A DNA stretch of 64,000 nucleotides from JASLEW01 sp963732005. GTDB lineage: Bacteria > Acidobacteriota > Thermoanaerobaculia > Multivoradales > UBA5704. Positions 8,909-18,089 of this stretch are shown piece after piece (the stretch's first letter is position 1; each line of letters opens with the position of its first letter). The DNA is taken from assembly GCA_963732005.1 (NCBI GenBank), contig CAVSXT010000005.1, forward strand, positions 2,480,001 to 2,544,000, written 5' to 3'. The position numbers and the translations under genes were made by a program. A model generated the notes under the pieces. The model worked only from the letters and a program-made list of their open reading frames with translations. It did not search any database and was not told where the DNA came from.

Positions 8909-11629
8909 TCAGGGCACGAAAGGGCGGGGCGCGCCGGTGAGTTGGTTGCTTCGGCGACGGCGCTGGACGGTCAGGGCGGCGCCGGCGAGCCCGCCCGAGA
9001 GGAGCAGGAGGCCCCAGGCGTCGAGGGTCGGGATCGACGGTGCCGGCGTCCCCTGGACGGTGACCTGGACCGAGGTGGGGTCGTCCACCTGCGGCGTCAC
9101 GGGGTCGTCGGAGGCGTCCGAAGGAATGTTGGTACCGGTGGTTTGCGCCTGGGCGGAGACGACTGTTGTGCCGGGGGGCAGGCCAGGGTTGATCTTGCAG
9201 GCGAAGGTAATGGTCGCGGTCTGGCCTGCCGGGAGATCGCCGATCGCCACGACGACCGTGGTGTCGCTCAGTCCATTGCCGGCGGTCACGGTGCCGTGAT
9301 CGGTCGTCACCGAACCGGCGGCCAAAGTCTCGTGGGGGTCTAGCGTCAGCGTCGCGACCAGGCCGGTCAGCGAAGCGGTCGCGGTGTTGGGTACGACCAG
9401 GGTGTACTGGAGGGTGTCGGTGGGCTTGGCGATGCCGGCCAGGATGGTCACCGCGGTGGGGTTGACCGTGAGCGTGGTGTCGGTCGAAAGCGCCGAAGGT
9501 GTGGCGGCGTTGGCGCAGGCCGAGGTGCCATCGCTGGTGGTGGCGCAGGCGGCGTTGTCGATCACCACCGCCGGCGGCAGGCTCGAGTCGGCGGTGACCG
9601 CGAAGGTGGTCTGGCTGGTGGTGCCGGCGGCGAGGCCGGGCAGCGGCAGGGTGCAGGCGGAGCCCGGAGTCATCGCGGCGCAGGTCCAGCCCGGCGTGCT
9701 GGCCGCGGCGTCGAACCTGCCGTGGGCGGGCACGGTCTCATGCAGCGTCATCGGGCCTGCGTCCTGGCTGCCGGTGTTGCTCAGCCGCAGGGTGAAGGGG
9801 AGCACGGCGGAGGGCAGCACCGGGCCTCCCGTGTATTGCTTCGAGAGAATCAGCATGGGATGGCCCAGCGTCGGCGTCGTCACGGTGTCGCAGGGCTGCG
9901 CCGACGTTTCGAGGAGGCTCGGCGTGCCCGCGCAGGCGGTGTTGCCGATAGAGGTGGCGCCGGCCGGCAGCGGGTTCAGGACCTTGGCCGCGAAAGTGAG
10001 GGAGACAGTCGCTCCGGCCGGTACGGTACCGAGCGCGGCGGTGCAGGTGGAGCCAGCCGAGCCGTCGGGCGCGCAGGACCAGCCGGGCGAGCTGCCGGCC
10101 GGCTGGAAGCTGGTGTACTGCGGCACCTGGTCGCTCACGGTCACCGAGGACGCTCCCTGGTTGCCGGTGTTCTGCACCGTGATGGTGTAGGTCAGGGTCG
10201 CGCCGGGAGCCGCCGTGCCGCTGAGGCTCTTGAGCACGCTGAGGGTCGGCGTACCGTCGGTCGGTGTCACCACCGATCCGCAGGTCTGCGAGCCGCTGAC
10301 GCAGGCGGTGTTGGTCACCGACGTGACTCCGGCCGGGAGGGGGTTGGCGACGGTTACCGCGAAGAGGTCCGCCGCCGAGCCCGCGGCTGGGACGCTGCCG
10401 ACCTGAAGAGTGCAGCTCGACCCTGCACCGCTGCCGGCGCACGACCAGCCGCCCGAGCTCGCGGCGGCATTCCAGGTGGTGTTGGCGGGCACCGTCTCGG
10501 CGATGGTCACCGGCGCCGAGCCCTGGTTGCCGGAGTTGCTCACGACGAGGAAGTAGACAAGGGTGGCTCCCGGCGCGCCGTTGCCGGATTGCACGCTCTT
10601 CGCCAGCTTCAATACCGGTGCGCCGGTGGTCGGGAGGCTGGCGGAGGCGCAGCCCACGACGGAGGATGGTCCTTGCCGCGCACAGGCCGTGTTGGCGATG
10701 GATGCCGTGCCGGTGGGCAGCGGCGAGGCGATGTCGACGGCGAAGAACCTGGTGAGCGTACCGTTGGGCGGTAGGTTGCCTATCGGCAGGGTGCACAGGC
10801 TGCCGGAAGTGGTCGCCGGACAGGACCAGCCGGCGCTCGACGCGGCGGCGTCGAAGGCGGTGAGGTCGGGCACCACGTCGGTCAGTTGGACGCCGCCGAG
10901 GCCGAGGCCGCTGGTGTCGGTGGCGCTGATCGTGTAGACGACGACGCTGCCCGGCGCGCCGCTGCCGGCGGCGGTCTTGGTCACCGTCACGCTGGCGCCG
11001 GCGCCCGAGCAGACGGTCCCGAAGGAATCGCTCTTGGTCGTGGCGGGTGTCTGGTTCAGGCCGTCGGAGGTGGTGCCCTGCGCCGTGGCGGTCAGCGACG
11101 GCGACGAGCCGACGAAGGTGGCCTTGAATTTCCAGAAGATGCCGTTGCCCTGCAGCGCGCTGGCCGACGGCGGCCCGCAGCTGAAGTCGATGTCCGCCCT
11201 GGCGGCGGATGGATCGTTGCCGGTGGTGACGTTGCCGACGCAGCCGGCGGTGAGGGTGAAATCCTGCTGCACCGTGCCGGGCAGGAAGGCCAGGCCGGTG
11301 GTTCCCGAGAACGGTGCCGTGAGGTGGCCGGTGATCGCGGCGGTCGAGTCCTGCGGCGCATCGAAGTAACCCGCCTCCACTGTGATTGGTTCGCCGCAAT
11401 CGAGCTTGCCATTGCCGTTGACGTCGTCGAAGCCGGTGATGGCGACGCTGAAGCCGCGGGCCGCCGGCTGCGCCCAGGCCGTCGGCACGGTCCACGGCAG
11501 CAGCGCCAGGCCGGCCAGGATCGCGAGCCGGGCTGGCCTGGCGCTACGTCGCAACGGCCCGGGAGAGGTCCCGCGGCGATGAACGGGAGCGGGGAAGGGG
11601 GAGCGCGGGGCGGTGTTCGCTGGGGGCAT
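8909..11629 (-). CDS. Secreted DUF11-repeat protein with IPTL-CTERM sorting signal
   Basis: 906 residues. A signal peptide ends near 'PTAWAQ' (residue 54). A cohesin/dockerin-like region follows ('DDVNGNGKLDCGEPITVEAGYF'), then about five DUF11-type repeats, each with a motif like 'APGATLTYTITVQNTGNQG' and a Cys pair around 'GWSC....CTLPLG'. The C-terminus 'SIPTLDAWGLLLLSGGLAGA' followed by a short basic tail is a textbook IPTL-CTERM sorting signal: IPTL motif, hydrophobic helix, Arg cluster. Such proteins are exported and probably processed at the cell envelope. It lies between parB and the primase gene in the same direction, so it appears to be expressed with the conjugation genes; a role as a mating-pair adhesin is inference. 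The start is the ATG giving a complete signal peptide. Confidence 0.88.
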   Translation of the reverse strand: MPPANTAPRSPFPAPVHRRGTSPGPLRRSARPARLAILAGLALLPWTVPTAWAQPAARGFSVAITGFDDVNGNGKLDCGEPITVEAGYFDAPQDSTAAITGHLTAPFSGTTGLAFLPGTVQQDFTLTAGCVGNVTTGNDPSAARADIDFSCGPPSASALQGNGIFWKFKATFVGSSPSLTATAQGTTSDGLNQTPATTKSDSFGTVCSGAGASVTVTKTAAGSGAPGSVVVYTISATDTSGLGLGGVQLTDVVPDLTAFDAAASSAGWSCPATTSGSLCTLPIGNLPPNGTLTRFFAVDIASPLPTGTASIANTACARQGPSSVVGCASASLPTTGAPVLKLAKSVQSGNGAPGATLVYFLVVSNSGNQGSAPVTIAETVPANTTWNAAASSGGWSCAGSGAGSSCTLQVGSVPAAGSAADLFAVTVANPLPAGVTSVTNTACVSGSQTCGSVVTPTDGTPTLSVLKSLSGTAAPGATLTYTITVQNTGNQGASSVTVSDQVPQYTSFQPAGSSPGWSCAPDGSAGSTCTAALGTVPAGATVSLTFAAKVLNPLPAGATSIGNTACAGTPSLLETSAQPCDTVTTPTLGHPMLILSKQYTGGPVLPSAVLPFTLRLSNTGSQDAGPMTLHETVPAHGRFDAAASTPGWTCAAMTPGSACTLPLPGLAAGTTSQTTFAVTADSSLPPAVVIDNAACATTSDGTSACANAATPSALSTDTTLTVNPTAVTILAGIAKPTDTLQYTLVVPNTATASLTGLVATLTLDPHETLAAGSVTTDHGTVTAGNGLSDTTVVVAIGDLPAGQTATITFACKINPGLPPGTTVVSAQAQTTGTNIPSDASDDPVTPQVDDPTSVQVTVQGTPAPSIPTLDAWGLLLLSGGLAGAALTVQRRRRSNQLTGAPRPFVP

Positions 11630-11642
11630 GGCAGATCTCCGG

Positions 11643-13211
11643 TCAGAGGGAGGTCATGAGCTGGTGGACGAGCGCCCGCGGGGTGGCCGCGGGCGCCAGG
11701 CCGAGGAGGCCGACGAGCTTCTGGAGCTGGGCTAGCGAGAGCTCGACGGTGACGCGGGCGGCGGAGGGGGTCGCCGCGGCGGTGGGGTAGTCGGGGTCGA
11801 GGAGGCTGGCGGTGGCGGTCAGGGGACCGGCGGCGGCGAGGAGGCCGGCGGCGGCGGAACGCGGTGCGGCCGGCGGCACGGCGGCGGTGGGATGCCGCGC
11901 GGCCAAGGGTACGGCGGCGGCCGGACCTGGCGAGGCTGGTGCCGCTTCGGCGAGGAGTGAGCGCTCGGCGATGGCGGCGCCGGCCGGAGCGCCGGAGAGG
12001 GGCGCCGGCAGACGAGTCGGCATGGCGCCGCCGCGGTAGGCCAGGACCGAGGTAGGCGGCGATCCGGGAGGCGGGTCGCTCGCAGGGGGTGCGGCACGGG
12101 TGGGCACCGGCGGCACCGTCGTGCCGTATGCGGTGGTGCGGGTGCCGGGCACGGTGAGGGATGCCCCTGGACCGGTGATAGGCGTGCCGGTGGGTGAGTG
12201 AGGCGTGCCGGAACCGGGGACGACCGTACCGGACGCGGGAACGGCGTCGGTGGGTGCGGTGAGGATCGAGGCGGACGGTGGAGCGGGGTTGCCGAGGTCG
12301 GATACGACCGGGCCGGACGGGGCGGTGGCGGGCGCGACGATGGTGGGCGCGACAGTGGGCGGCGAAAGGGGAGCGGTCGCGGTGGAGGGTGCGAGCGGGT
12401 CCGGCCCGGCGGGGTCGAGCGAGGCGGCGGTGGCGGCCGCGGGTGAGCCGGCGACGATCCCGGCAGCGGCAGGGCTCTCCGGCGGGGATGTCGGCGGCGC
12501 GGTGCCGGCGCCGTCGCGAGCGATTCCCGATACCCCGCGGGGCCGGCGCTCGGCACGGCCGGCGAGCTTCTCGGTGGCGACCAGCGAGATGGCGGTGCCG
12601 TCCTTCCTGGCCCGGGCGAGAAGCTCCTGTTGCTGGGCAGGGGTGAGGCGCTGGAAGGTGCGAGCGACGAGGATGCCGCGCAGGCGGCCCTCGCGCAGGG
12701 CCTCGGCGACGGCGCCGCCGGCGCGGTGGAGGGCAATGCGGTAGGAGACCCAGGCGGTGCTCTTGCCGTGGCGGCGCGCGAACTCGGCCTGGGAAAGGCC
12801 CTCCTGCTGGAAGGCGCGGGCGACGGCGGCGACGAGGTCGTGGAGCGGCAGGTCCTGGCGGTTGTCGCCCTCGTTCTCCTCGATCTGCAGCATCAGCAGC
12901 CGCGCCGGGGAGAGCGGCTGGTCGAGCAGGAAGACCGGGACCTCGTCGCGGCCGGCGCGGCCGGCGGCGGTCCAGCGGCGCTCGCCAACCACGATCATGT
13001 AAGGGGTCCTGGCGCGGGCCGCCGGATCGGGGTGGGGGCGGACCAGGATGGGCTGGATGATGCCGTGGGTGCGGATGCTCTCGACCAGCTGGTCGAGGCC
13101 CTGGCCGATGCCGCTCTGCCGGGGCTGGTGCGGGTCGGGCGCCAGGGCGGCGCGGGGGACCACCAGGGGGTGGGCCACGCCTTCGGCAGCCGGCCTGGCG
13201 AGCGGCTTCAT
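11643..13211 (-). CDS. parB: ParB-family partition/regulatory protein with long low-complexity tail
   Basis: 522 residues. Residues about 15-110 form the ParB nuclease-like N-domain ('GLDQLVESIRTHGIIQPILVRP', 'YMIVVGERRWTAAGRAG'). Residues 115-200 form the HTH ('LSQAEFARRHGKSTAWVSYRIAL'). The remaining ~300 residues are Ala/Pro/Thr-rich and look disordered, ending in a short helical segment (EL-SLAQLQKLVGLLG). ParB binds centromere-like sites and partitions DNA with ParA; no ParA is nearby, so it may instead act as a regulator, as some plasmid ParB proteins do. Its ATG overlaps the stop of trbI (ATGA), making it part of the conjugation operon. Confidence 0.88.
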   Translation of the reverse strand: MKPLARPAAEGVAHPLVVPRAALAPDPHQPRQSGIGQGLDQLVESIRTHGIIQPILVRPHPDPAARARTPYMIVVGERRWTAAGRAGRDEVPVFLLDQPLSPARLLMLQIEENEGDNRQDLPLHDLVAAVARAFQQEGLSQAEFARRHGKSTAWVSYRIALHRAGGAVAEALREGRLRGILVARTFQRLTPAQQQELLARARKDGTAISLVATEKLAGRAERRPRGVSGIARDGAGTAPPTSPPESPAAAGIVAGSPAAATAASLDPAGPDPLAPSTATAPLSPPTVAPTIVAPATAPSGPVVSDLGNPAPPSASILTAPTDAVPASGTVVPGSGTPHSPTGTPITGPGASLTVPGTRTTAYGTTVPPVPTRAAPPASDPPPGSPPTSVLAYRGGAMPTRLPAPLSGAPAGAAIAERSLLAEAAPASPGPAAAVPLAARHPTAAVPPAAPRSAAAGLLAAAGPLTATASLLDPDYPTAAATPSAARVTVELSLAQLQKLVGLLGLAPAATPRALVHQLMTSL

Positions 13212-14746
13212 GGCCTGGTGCCCCGATCGGGACGGGGAAGTGACAGGTCGCCGTTGACGAAGACGAGGAGCGGCGTGCCGGCCGCGAGCCGCAGGGTGGG
13301 CTGGAGCGAGACGTCGCGGCGCAGCAGCTGGGTGCCGACAGCGGCGAGCTCCTGGCCGACGGCGGCGGCGGCGACGCTGCCCGCCGAGGGGGCGAGGGAG
13401 AGATCGCGGTTCTGCGGCTGCGAGAGGTCGGCGCCGGCCGAGAGCAGCGAGAGGAGGAGGGCGTCGCCGAAGACCTGCAGGAAATGGTTCTGAACGCGCG
13501 CGGTCAGGCCGGCGGCGCCGGAGGGATCGGTCGCGGGCAGCCCCGGAAGATCGAAGCCGGAGCCGTCGGGGAAGGTGAGGCGGGTCCAGGCGACGAGCAG
13601 CCGGCGCTGGCCGACGGCGACCTGGTTGTCGTAGCGGCCGAGGAGGCGGGTGCCGCGCGGCACGACCACGGCTTGCTGGCGAAGGTCGTAGACGTCGCGG
13701 CTGACCTGAGCGAGCAGCGAGCCGGGCAGGTCGGAGTTGATCTCGGTTTCGAGCAGAGCGGGGATGAGGGTGCCGGCGGCGAGCGTGGTGCCCGCGGCGG
13801 CGGGATGGAAGACGGGCTCGATCGCGGCGGGCTCGGGGCCACCGGCGCCGCCGCCGGCATGGCGAGCGACGGTGGCCGCCGGACGCGAGGGCCGCGGTGC
13901 GAGCGCGGCTGCGGCAACGGGAGGCAGCGGCGTGGACGCTGACCCTGGCCAGGCAGGAGCGGGCGCAGCGGCGGTGGCGCCAGCAGTGTCGGTGGTGCTG
14001 GCGGCGCTGCTGGCCGCGCCGGTGCCGGTGGTGGCGGCGGCAAGGCCGGAGGTGCCGGATGGTGCCGCCTTCCGGGTGGCCACGGAGAGAGCCGGCGGCT
14101 GGTCGCCGGCGGTCCGCAAGAATGGATCGTCGGGTGTTGCCTCGGGGGCGCCATCGTGGGGACTACCGCCGAGCGGCGGGAAGGCGGCCGGGGGCCGGGA
14201 ATCACCGGGCTCCAGGTGCCCGTCCGGCTCGGCACCGAGGGGCGGCATGCCGCGTCCGGGAAGGGACGGCGGCGGCACGGGCTCGGCGAGCGGCGCCCGC
14301 AGCGCGCGCAGGAATTCCTCCCGGCGCGGGTCGCGGGGTGGTGATGGGGGCGATGCCGGCGCGGCCGGCGACGGGAGTGGCGGCGACGGAGCGGCAGCGA
14401 GGCCCGGCGGCGGGGCGAAGGGGCCGGGCGCCGAACCTGGGGAGCCGGGCGCCTGGGGATCGGGCGCCGCCTGCTCGAGCAGGCTCCGCAGGTAGTCCTG
14501 GTCGGTCAGCGGTGGCCGCGGCGACGGGGGGAGATTGCCCGGCGGGCGGTTGAGGAAGCCGGGGGCGCCGGCGGCGAGGGAGGGCGGCACCGGCGCGACG
14601 GCACGCGGCGTGGCGCGTGGCGAAACCAGGAAGGCGACGACCAGGAGGGTGACCATCACGATCGCCGCCGCGACCAGCAGGACGGTGCGGTTGAGGCGCT
14701 CGACCGGCGGCTGTGGGGGTGTGGCGAGAGGATCGGCGGCAGGCAT
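13208..14746 (-). CDS. trbI: TrbI/VirB10 core-channel protein of the mating apparatus
   Basis: 512 residues. There is one N-terminal transmembrane helix (about residues 20-42, 'VLLVAAAIVMVTLLVVAFLV'), then a long Pro-rich periplasmic linker. The C-terminal TrbI domain follows: 'LAAGTLIPALLETEINSDLPG', 'VPRGTRLLGRYDNQVAVGQ', 'LVAWTRLTFPDGS'. VirB10-type proteins span both membranes and gate the type IV secretion channel. A GAGGT Shine-Dalgarno precedes the ATG, 8 nt after the trbG stop. It is longer than RP4 TrbI because of the Pro/Ala linker. Confidence 0.93.
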   Translation of the reverse strand: MPAADPLATPPQPPVERLNRTVLLVAAAIVMVTLLVVAFLVSPRATPRAVAPVPPSLAAGAPGFLNRPPGNLPPSPRPPLTDQDYLRSLLEQAAPDPQAPGSPGSAPGPFAPPPGLAAAPSPPLPSPAAPASPPSPPRDPRREEFLRALRAPLAEPVPPPSLPGRGMPPLGAEPDGHLEPGDSRPPAAFPPLGGSPHDGAPEATPDDPFLRTAGDQPPALSVATRKAAPSGTSGLAAATTGTGAASSAASTTDTAGATAAAPAPAWPGSASTPLPPVAAAALAPRPSRPAATVARHAGGGAGGPEPAAIEPVFHPAAAGTTLAAGTLIPALLETEINSDLPGSLLAQVSRDVYDLRQQAVVVPRGTRLLGRYDNQVAVGQRRLLVAWTRLTFPDGSGFDLPGLPATDPSGAAGLTARVQNHFLQVFGDALLLSLLSAGADLSQPQNRDLSLAPSAGSVAAAAVGQELAAVGTQLLRRDVSLQPTLRLAAGTPLLVFVNGDLSLPRPDRGTRP

Positions 14747-14754
14747 GGCGGACC

Positions 14755-16029
14755 TCAGGGCCTCTGACCGTCGTCGCCGGGGGTGCTCATGGCGCCTGCG
14801 GCGCCGGCTGCTCCAGCCGCGCCGGTGGGCACGCCGCCGGAGCTGCCGGCGCCAAGGCTGCCGAAGGCGCGGTTGCGGATCTCGAGGCGCTGCTCGTCCT
14901 TCTTTTTGGCGCTGCCGACGACGAGGGCGGCGCGCTCGAGGACGCGATCGGCGACGAGGGTGCGGCCGGCGAGCTGGTAGTTGAGGAGCGAGAGCTCGTC
15001 ATGGGGACCAAGGGCGAAGAGCAGCGGCAGCTCGGCGAGGCGGGCGCCGGGCGGCAGGGCGATGTAGGTGTGCTCGCCGTCGTCGAAGACCTGCGCCGGC
15101 ACCCAGGGCCAGCGGCGGGCGCGGTCCCAGGCGTAGTCGAAGTTGAGGTGGGCGAGCCGGGCGCCGGCGCCGAGCGGCGTGCGGCCCGCGGCCAGGCGCT
15201 CGGCCTGCTCGCGGGCGAGCGCTTCCTGGCCCGTCCAGCGGCGAACTAGGTCGTCGGGGTAGTAGAAGCGGGCGAGGCCGGTGTACTGCAGGCGCGGGTT
15301 GTAGGTGGCCTCGCCGGTGTCGGCGTTGCGGCAGGGCGGCGAGTCGAGCGCGAGCTCGTAGATGCGGCGGTCGGTCGAGACCACCAGATTGGTGGAGAGA
15401 TCACAGGCGATGGGCTTGACGACCAGGATAGGGGTGCGGCCGCCCGGACCCGAGGAGGCTGCCTGGAGCAGCCAGCGCTCGCTGTCGCCAAGCGAGGTGG
15501 CGAGAACCAGCTCGCCGGCCTCGAGCTCGACGGCGCAGGCGCGGAGCGGGGCGCAACGCAGCACCGGGCGGACGTGGCCGAAGGGGAACAGCGAGTCCGT
15601 CGGGCGCTCGACGCTGGGCGCGGCGCCGGTGCGGCGGTAGGCGCGGGCCAGGGCTTCGGCGTCGGGAAGGCCGGGGCGCGCCGGGTGCTCCGGTGCCGGG
15701 TCGCTGCCCGCCGGCGCAGCGGCGCCTGGTGCGGTGATGGGCCCGGCGGCCGCGGGCGGCTCCGTGCTCACTGCGGGAGAAGCGGTCTCGTAGCCAGCGG
15801 CGGTGCCGGCGGTTGCAGGTGCGGCCGCCGGCAGCGAGGCAGCGAGCGGCGTGGCGAGGGCCGGTGGCTGCTCGGCGCCGGCGGGTGCTGGCGTCGCGCT
15901 GGCGGCGCGATGAGTGTCCTCCGCGGTCGCCGGGTTCGCCGGCGCGCCGGCGCGGGCGTGGAGCGGGCCAGGGGCAGCGAGCAGCAGGACGACGGCGGTG
16001 GTGGCGAGGATCGAGCGCGGATGGGTCAT
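14755..16029 (-). CDS. trbG: TrbG/VirB9 outer-membrane-associated channel protein
   Basis: 424 residues from the ATG at 16029, chosen because it overlaps the trbF stop as ATGA and opens a proper signal peptide ('ILATTAVVLLLAAPGPLHARA'); the frame remains open far upstream but that part is an overlap of other genes. A 100-residue Ala/Pro linker precedes the VirB9/TrbG core: 'RPVLRCAPLRACAVELEAGE', 'SDLSTNLVVSTDRRIYELAL'-type motifs and 'WVPAQVFDDGEHTYIALPPG'. Together with TrbI it forms the outer-membrane core complex. Confidence 0.92.
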   Translation of the reverse strand: MTHPRSILATTAVVLLLAAPGPLHARAGAPANPATAEDTHRAASATPAPAGAEQPPALATPLAASLPAAAPATAGTAAGYETASPAVSTEPPAAAGPITAPGAAAPAGSDPAPEHPARPGLPDAEALARAYRRTGAAPSVERPTDSLFPFGHVRPVLRCAPLRACAVELEAGELVLATSLGDSERWLLQAASSGPGGRTPILVVKPIACDLSTNLVVSTDRRIYELALDSPPCRNADTGEATYNPRLQYTGLARFYYPDDLVRRWTGQEALAREQAERLAAGRTPLGAGARLAHLNFDYAWDRARRWPWVPAQVFDDGEHTYIALPPGARLAELPLLFALGPHDELSLLNYQLAGRTLVADRVLERAALVVGSAKKKDEQRLEIRNRAFGSLGAGSSGGVPTGAAGAAGAAGAMSTPGDDGQRP

Positions 16030-16697
16030 CTCTGATCTCCGGTTGCGACCTCGGACCAGCTGAGGTCGGTGACAAAGAGCCCGAGGGGGTTCTTGAGCAG
16101 CGCCTCGGTGGTGGTGGGCGGGTTGACGGCGACGGTGAGGTAAGCCTCCCAGGCGATGGTGCGCACCTGCCCGGCGACGCGCGGGCGCTCGGTCTCGCGC
16201 CAGCTGAGCTTCCAGGTCCGGGACCGGGGCAGGGGCAGCACGGAGGTGATCTCGACCTGGCGGGTGACGCTGCGGCCGAGCACCCGCGGGTCGTGGACGG
16301 GGTTGATGAAGTAGTCGTCGAGCGCGGCGCGGGCGGCGCCGGAGGCGTAGGCGTAGGCGGCGAAGAGCAGCTCGCGCTGGGTGTCGGCGTCGGAGGAGAC
16401 GGTGCGGAGGTCGCGGATGAAGGTCGCGAGCTGGTAGGTGTAGAGGCGGGTGTCCTTGGCACGCAACGCCTCGGCCGGCGCGAAGGCGACAGCCTGGCCG
16501 AGCCGGTCGACCTCGACGATGTAGGGGGTGATGCGCGACTGGCTGGAAAGCCGCAGGTAGGAGGCCAGCACGCCGCCGAGCAGCACCAGCAGCGCGAAGG
16601 CGCAGAGCTGCCAGTTGCGCTTGCCCTTCGCGAGGTCGGCGTAGGTGCTCATGAACTCGCTTCTCGCGGCGAGGTAGGGATTGCGTTCGCGCGGCAT
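16026..16697 (-). CDS. trbF: TrbF/VirB8 inner-membrane assembly protein
   Basis: 223 residues with a cytosolic N-terminus, one transmembrane helix ('LCAFALLVLLGGVLASYL', about residues 31-48), then a VirB8 periplasmic domain: 'TPYIVEVDRLGQAVAF', 'TYQLATFIRDLRTVSSD', 'WEAYLTVAVNPPTT'. The N-terminal 'NPYLAARSEF' is a common TrbF opening. VirB8-type proteins nucleate channel assembly. An alternative start lies at residue 16 (16652). The stop overlaps trbG. Confidence 0.92.
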   Translation of the reverse strand: MPRERNPYLAARSEFMSTYADLAKGKRNWQLCAFALLVLLGGVLASYLRLSSQSRITPYIVEVDRLGQAVAFAPAEALRAKDTRLYTYQLATFIRDLRTVSSDADTQRELLFAAYAYASGAARAALDDYFINPVHDPRVLGRSVTRQVEITSVLPLPRSRTWKLSWRETERPRVAGQVRTIAWEAYLTVAVNPPTTTEALLKNPLGLFVTDLSWSEVATGDQR

Positions 16698-16745
16698 GGT
16701 TTGGGGGCGTCGGCGGGTGAGGCTTCGGGCGTGCGACGCGGGGCG

Positions 16746-18089
16746 TCAGCGGAGGGCCTCGGCGAGACGGAACGAGACGCCCTGGACCAGGCGGCTGGCG
16801 ATGGTGCGCGGGATGTACCAGGTGAGGAGGCAGAAGATCATCGCCCCGCACATCACCTGGAAGTGGGTGATGAGCGACGGCAGGGCGGGACCGAAGACCA
16901 GGGAGAAGTCGAGCATCGCCCACTGCTGCGCGATGCCCATGCCGACGCCCATCAGCAGGTAGAGGAGGTAGATCTTGGCGCCGACCTGGAAGGCGTATAC
17001 GAGGTAGCCCTCGGCCAGCGGCGCGGTGGCGCGAAAGCCCGCGAAGCCGAGGAACAGGGCGCCGCCGGAGAGGACCAGGTAGGTCTCGATCAGGGTCAGG
17101 CAGAGCTGCGCGGCGATGAGGCCGAAGGCGAGGACGACGAAGAAGGCGGCGAAGGTGCCGATGAGGACGCCCACCGGATTGACCAGGAAGCCCAGGGCGC
17201 CGAGCGAGATCAGCATCTTGCTGGCGATCGTGCCGCCCAGGTCGAGCACCGCGGAGGGGTTGACGACCGAGGTCGCGGAGACCGTCTGGCCGGCGGCCTG
17301 GAAGGAGTCGGAGATCGCGGGGAACCAGAACGGGAACAGCGTCAGCAGCGAGAACAGGAAGGCGAGGACGATGAACTTGCGCAGCAGGGAGGCGGCGATG
17401 GCGTCGAGGCTGTCGCGGCCAATGGCCCAGAACAGGCCGGAGACCGCCAGCTCGAGGGTGGCGAGCAGCGCGAAGGTGCGCTGCGCGAGGGGCTGGATGC
17501 GCGCCAGCCAGGACGCCGAGCTGTCCTGGTAGCCGCGGACGATGCCGTCGAGGACGCCGCCGGCCGGCGGCGTCTGGGCGCGTGCCCAGGCCGGGAACGC
17601 CAGCAGGAGGACGGCGGCGATCAGCACGGTGAGAGGGAAGCGCCGCCGGCCCGGAGCGAAGACGGCGGCGACGCGCGCGGCGCGGGCGGCGATGGAACGG
17701 GGGGCCGGCGCCTGGGTGGCGGCGAGCTGCGGCGCGGCGACAGGTGCAGCGGCGAGGGCGGCGGCCCCGTCCGCGCTGGCGCCGGCAGGGGAGGAAGGCC
17801 GGCCGGGCTGGGGCTTGATGCGAGCCCCGGCGGGGCGGGTGCCGGCGGTAGCCGGGGCAGGCGCAGGAGCGGCGGCGGTGGCCGCGGCGGGCGCGGGACC
17901 GGCGCCGGCGGTGGCGGGAGGCGGTGCGGCGTCGGATGCAGCCGATGCAGCCGGTGCGGCCGATGCAGTCGGTGCAGGCTGAGCCGCCGGGTCCGTGGGC
18001 GCGGGCGGCGATATGGGGCCGGGCTCGAGGTGCCGCGACGGCTCGGTGCGGCTCGCTGGCGGTCGCGGCGTGCGGGACGTGGTGGTCAC
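16746..18089 (-). CDS. trbL: TrbL/VirB6 polytopic inner-membrane protein
   Basis: 447 residues from a GTG at 18089, preferred because AGGGAGG lies 7 nt upstream and GTGA overlaps the preceding stop. The first ~150 residues are Ala/Pro-rich. A hydrophobic core follows with about six membrane segments ('FPLTVLIAAVLLLAFPAWA', 'FALLATLELAVSGLFWAIG', 'FIVLAFLFSLLTLFPFWFP', 'IGTFAAFFVVLAFGLIAAQ', 'TYLVLSGGALFLGFAGF', 'MIFCLLTWYIPRTIA'). The central 'VLSGGALFLGFAG' is a recognisable TrbL feature. It forms the inner-membrane part of the transfer channel. Confidence 0.9.
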   Translation of the reverse strand: MTTTSRTPRPPASRTEPSRHLEPGPISPPAPTDPAAQPAPTASAAPAASAASDAAPPPATAGAGPAPAAATAAAPAPAPATAGTRPAGARIKPQPGRPSSPAGASADGAAALAAAPVAAPQLAATQAPAPRSIAARAARVAAVFAPGRRRFPLTVLIAAVLLLAFPAWARAQTPPAGGVLDGIVRGYQDSSASWLARIQPLAQRTFALLATLELAVSGLFWAIGRDSLDAIAASLLRKFIVLAFLFSLLTLFPFWFPAISDSFQAAGQTVSATSVVNPSAVLDLGGTIASKMLISLGALGFLVNPVGVLIGTFAAFFVVLAFGLIAAQLCLTLIETYLVLSGGALFLGFAGFRATAPLAEGYLVYAFQVGAKIYLLYLLMGVGMGIAQQWAMLDFSLVFGPALPSLITHFQVMCGAMIFCLLTWYIPRTIASRLVQGVSFRLAEALR

